Shown piece by piece: positions 61,839-64,000 of a stretch of 64,000 nt of DNA. This DNA comes from an uncultured Dokdonia sp. (GTDB lineage: Bacteria; Bacteroidota; Bacteroidia; Flavobacteriales; Flavobacteriaceae). The stretch covers positions 575,952 through 639,951 of the forward strand of contig CANNDF010000003.1 in the NCBI GenBank assembly GCA_947503305.1, in the 5' to 3' direction. The notes under the pieces were generated by a model. It did no database searches, was not told the origin of the DNA, and saw only the letters and a program-made list of their open reading frames with translations. How positions within the stretch are numbered: position 1 is the first letter of the stretch; every line of letters begins with the position of its first letter. The position numbers and the translations under genes are program-made.

Positions 61839-63179
61839 TTATTTATATCTTTTTCCATGCTTAATCACGATATCTACATCTTGCAATAAACTGATATAAC
61901 GTAATACATCTCCTTCTACAGCAATGATATCTGCATATTTACCTGGAGTAATAGTACCGACTTCATTTGCTTTACCCATCCATAGTGAAGGCCAGTAGGT
62001 AGCCGCACGTATTGCATACATTGGATCAATACCAAATTCATTTACCCATACATCCAATTCATTCCATGTAGACTGGCTATGAAATTTCATAGGAATTCCA
62101 CTATCAGTACCTACCATTAAGACAACCCCAGCTTCTAAAAGCTGATTAATTTTACGTTCTAAGGTAGGTTTACGTACAGGTGTAAGCTGAAAATAAGGAA
62201 GTCTATCAGGATGCTTAATGCTATTCTTGATATCTACTACTACGCTATCTGGAAGTCCTCGATGCCAAGAATCATTATCCAATTTTTCTGGATGATCGCG
62301 TGTATACTCATAATTATAAAGACCTTCTACAGTAGGGCACCAAAACAAAGGCCCTTTATTCATTTGAGCGGTTCGTTCTTTAATCATAGCCATAACATCT
62401 TCCGGGTATTCTGGAGCAGATGATAATCCAGTGTGTTCAAAACAATCTACATCTGCTAAAAGCCCTCTTCTGATTTCCTCAGGACGATGTCCATGTGCAA
62501 CTACTTTTAGATTGTGCTTATGAGCCTCATCTACAATAGCTTTTAATTCTTCCATTGTCATTTGATCCTGATCTATTAATTTAATACAATCAACACCAGC
62601 TTTAGCAAGTTTTTTAATCTTAGCACGCCCATCTTCAGGTCCCGCAACTCCCCATCTAAAAGCTTCTGTTCCAGGATAAGGTTTATGCTGTATAAATGGA
62701 CCTGAAACATATAGTGTTGCCCCTATACGTTCTCCATTATTTATGGCATCTCGTACAGCAATACTCTCTTCTAATGGAGCTCCTAAATCACGAGCACTTG
62801 TCACTCCAGCCATCAACAATTGTTCTGCAGATGAAGGCATAATTACATCCTTAAGTAAAGGAGGGTACACTTTATCCCAATAAGCATAATCAGCATGACC
62901 ATTAATCATTGTATGCACATGCATATCCCAAAGACCAGGAAGAACAGTCATCCCTTCAGTAGATATCACTTCGATAGTATCTGGGATAGTAATAGTTTCA
63001 ATAGTACCTACCGTTTGAATACGGTCCCCTTTAATAATAATAACACTATTTTTAATCGGATCGCCCCCAAAACCATCGATTAATGTACCTCCAACTAAAG
63101 CTTTAAAAGAATCCTCTTGTGCAGATATAAAAAAACTTATACAGAATAATAAACTACTAACTATATATTTTTTAGCCAT
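61839..63179 (-). CDS. Secreted amidohydrolase-family metallohydrolase
   Basis: 446 residues from ATG at 63179 (GTG at 63227 adds residues before the signal peptide). Signal peptide ending ISAQ. Metal motif DMHVHTM, carboxylated-lysine candidate VDCIKLIDQ, histidines in LKVVAHGHRP and DCFEHTG, and catalytic Asp in MVGTDSG: all metal ligands of a binuclear amidohydrolase are visible. Imidazolonepropionase-like subfamily; in this group secreted members act on peptides or nucleoside-like amides. Substrate unknown. Monocistronic. Confidence 0.88.
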   Translation of the reverse strand: MAKKYIVSSLLFCISFFISAQEDSFKALVGGTLIDGFGGDPIKNSVIIIKGDRIQTVGTIETITIPDTIEVISTEGMTVLPGLWDMHVHTMINGHADYAYWDKVYPPLLKDVIMPSSAEQLLMAGVTSARDLGAPLEESIAVRDAINNGERIGATLYVSGPFIQHKPYPGTEAFRWGVAGPEDGRAKIKKLAKAGVDCIKLIDQDQMTMEELKAIVDEAHKHNLKVVAHGHRPEEIRRGLLADVDCFEHTGLSSAPEYPEDVMAMIKERTAQMNKGPLFWCPTVEGLYNYEYTRDHPEKLDNDSWHRGLPDSVVVDIKNSIKHPDRLPYFQLTPVRKPTLERKINQLLEAGVVLMVGTDSGIPMKFHSQSTWNELDVWVNEFGIDPMYAIRAATYWPSLWMGKANEVGTITPGKYADIIAVEGDVLRYISLLQDVDIVIKHGKRYK

Positions 63180-63315
63180 AAAAATTGTTTTCTTAAATGT
63201 AGCCAAAAAGCAATAAAAGAACAACACTAGCGATCACATTATAAATAAGTTATCTATAATTGTGTCTTAGGCCACATATCGTACGAAATCTCAATCATAG
63301 TAGTCGCGTACAATT

Positions 63316-63774
63316 TTAATTTAAAGCTATAAGTATGTCTACCTCTCCATTTATTGGATTCTTAGCTCTTTCCCCATATACCTCTAGATCACAAGTATAA
63401 GCACGATCTAGTTGAGTATCCCAAATTTCCATCCATGTATTAATTATAGCTTCTTTTGTCAAATCCCCTTTTGAAATAAATCTGGCATAAGTAGCTTTCG
63501 GAACAATCTTTACAGCTAGTTCTTCAGGAATGTTATTTAAACTTGATACTTCACAACCTAAAAGCATAGTGTATGGTTCTCTATAGTCACCTTCATAGTC
63601 CGTGTATACTGCATATATTGTATCATCCTTTTTGTTAGGGATTTTATCATACCATTTTTCTGTCATAAATGTATTCCATAACATAGGTATATCCTTCTCA
63701 GCTTTACCCTGCTCATTTGAAGTTCGTATTGTGATTCCAACTATAATTAATTCGCCTTTTTTTGTAAGTAACAT
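63316..63774 (-). CDS. GyrI-like effector-binding domain protein
   Basis: 152 residues, a stand-alone GyrI/AraC-effector-binding domain: ELIIVGITIRTSNEQGK at the N-terminus (strand with a ligand-facing patch), DDTIYAVYTDYEGDYREPYT, and the C-terminal IINTWMEIW...YTCDLEVYGERA with the typical D-L-E-x-Y pattern. Such proteins bind small cationic drug-like molecules or gyrase, without a DNA-binding part here. ATG at 63774. Neighbours: an rRNA operon end upstream and the amidohydrolase downstream. Confidence 0.82.
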   Translation of the reverse strand: MLLTKKGELIIVGITIRTSNEQGKAEKDIPMLWNTFMTEKWYDKIPNKKDDTIYAVYTDYEGDYREPYTMLLGCEVSSLNNIPEELAVKIVPKATYARFISKGDLTKEAIINTWMEIWDTQLDRAYTCDLEVYGERAKNPINGEVDILIALN

Positions 63775-63923
63775 ACTATCATTTTTAAGATTTATACAAA
63801 AATAGACGCCCCATATGACAAGGGTATGTCAGGGGTATAAATTATATTATTTATTTCCCCAATAAGTATCAAATTCTACACTATTAGGATAATGTATTTT
63901 AGGTTTTCCTATGATTTCAGGCA

Positions 63924-63960
63924 ATAAAAAAAGGTCTAACACATATCTGTATTAGACCTT
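63924..63960 (-). terminator. Terminator of the rRNA operon
   Basis: On the minus strand AAGGTCTAA and TTAGACCTT pair around a 12-nt loop (63932-63960), followed by a T run (63924-63931), immediately after the 5S 3' end. Confidence 0.85.
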
Positions 63961-63965
63961 AAAAA

Positions 63966-64000
63966 GGCGGCGACCTACTCTCCCACGATTGTAGTACCAT
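63966..64000 (-). rRNA. rrf: 5S rRNA, 3' end (partial)
   Basis: The minus strand reads ATGGTACTACAATCGTGGGA followed by GAGTAGGTCGCCGCC, the conserved 3' part of bacterial 5S rRNA, with the 3' end at about 63966 and the remainder beyond the window edge. The operon (23S and 16S) should lie to the right on the minus strand. Confidence 0.9.

Overview
The window is an AT-rich chromosomal segment from a member of the Bacteroidota, almost certainly a marine Flavobacteriaceae. The evidence is type IX secretion (T9SS) C-terminal sorting domains on three proteins, a carboxypeptidase-regulatory-domain TonB receptor, lipoproteins and small families typical of flavobacteria (DUF6503, DUF6452/DUF6048, CCC-motif, CAL67264-like and DUF6768 proteins), little visible Shine-Dalgarno signal, and a TAnnTTTG-type promoter element. 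No phage, plasmid, CRISPR or transposase genes were seen. Several genes have no ATG and appear to start at TTG.

Layout: 1-2.4 kb holds the end of a T9SS cargo protein, a DUF6503 lipoprotein and a methyltransferase. 2.4-9.9 kb (minus) is the branched-chain amino acid operon ilvD-ilvB-ilvN-ilvC-(methyltransferase)-ilvA. 10.2-13.8 kb has a secreted alpha/beta hydrolase and a signalling operon (small conserved protein, multi-pass membrane protein, histidine kinase, response regulator) with strongly overlapping genes. 14.3-17.8 kb (minus) is a 5-oxoprolinase operon, pxpABC, led by an NRAMP-fold permease that lacks the metal-binding residues. 18.0-23.9 kb (minus) is an unusual five-gene operon ending in a 1138-residue protein that joins a subtilisin protease, an M15 peptidoglycan carboxypeptidase and an amidase-like domain, preceded by glycine-zipper, coiled-coil, acidic/arginine-block and one-helix membrane proteins. 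This is the best candidate for an undescribed system.

24.2-29.3 kb has DUF1697, DinB-like, a ToxR-like membrane regulator divergent from a YceI protein, and a T9SS-exported M14 carboxypeptidase. 29.3-33.0 kb looks like an accessory patch: GNAT acetyltransferase, a frameshifted DUF6985-like/ankyrin gene, a membrane class III nucleotide cyclase, and a possible gene remnant. 33.0-40.5 kb has comM, a noncoding interval with two homologous structured RNA elements whose terminator stems covary, a CocE-type peptidase, dsbD and tilS. 40.7-51.7 kb has an acyl-CoA carboxylase beta subunit, an M23 peptidase next to a TonB receptor, a cysteine desulfurase, a calcium-repeat lipoprotein, an Smr protein and a highly acidic T9SS surface protein. 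51.7-53.2 kb is a cluster of four small membrane proteins (DUF2752, CCC-motif, CD225, DUF2752), the last with a damaged or non-standard start. 53.3-63.8 kb has rocD, an ECF sigma factor with its partner membrane protein, rlmD-DUF6452-DUF6048, a THUMP RNA methyltransferase, a ZIP transporter, an amidohydrolase and a GyrI-like protein. The window ends in the 3' end of a minus-strand 5S rRNA, so an rRNA operon lies just beyond the right edge.

A palindrome centred on GCTTTCGCGAAAGC recurs about every 5 kb, both between and inside genes (including one signal peptide and one protein C-terminus). A second repeat type, a pair of GGGGTA/TACCCC hairpins, occurs upstream of two minus-strand genes.
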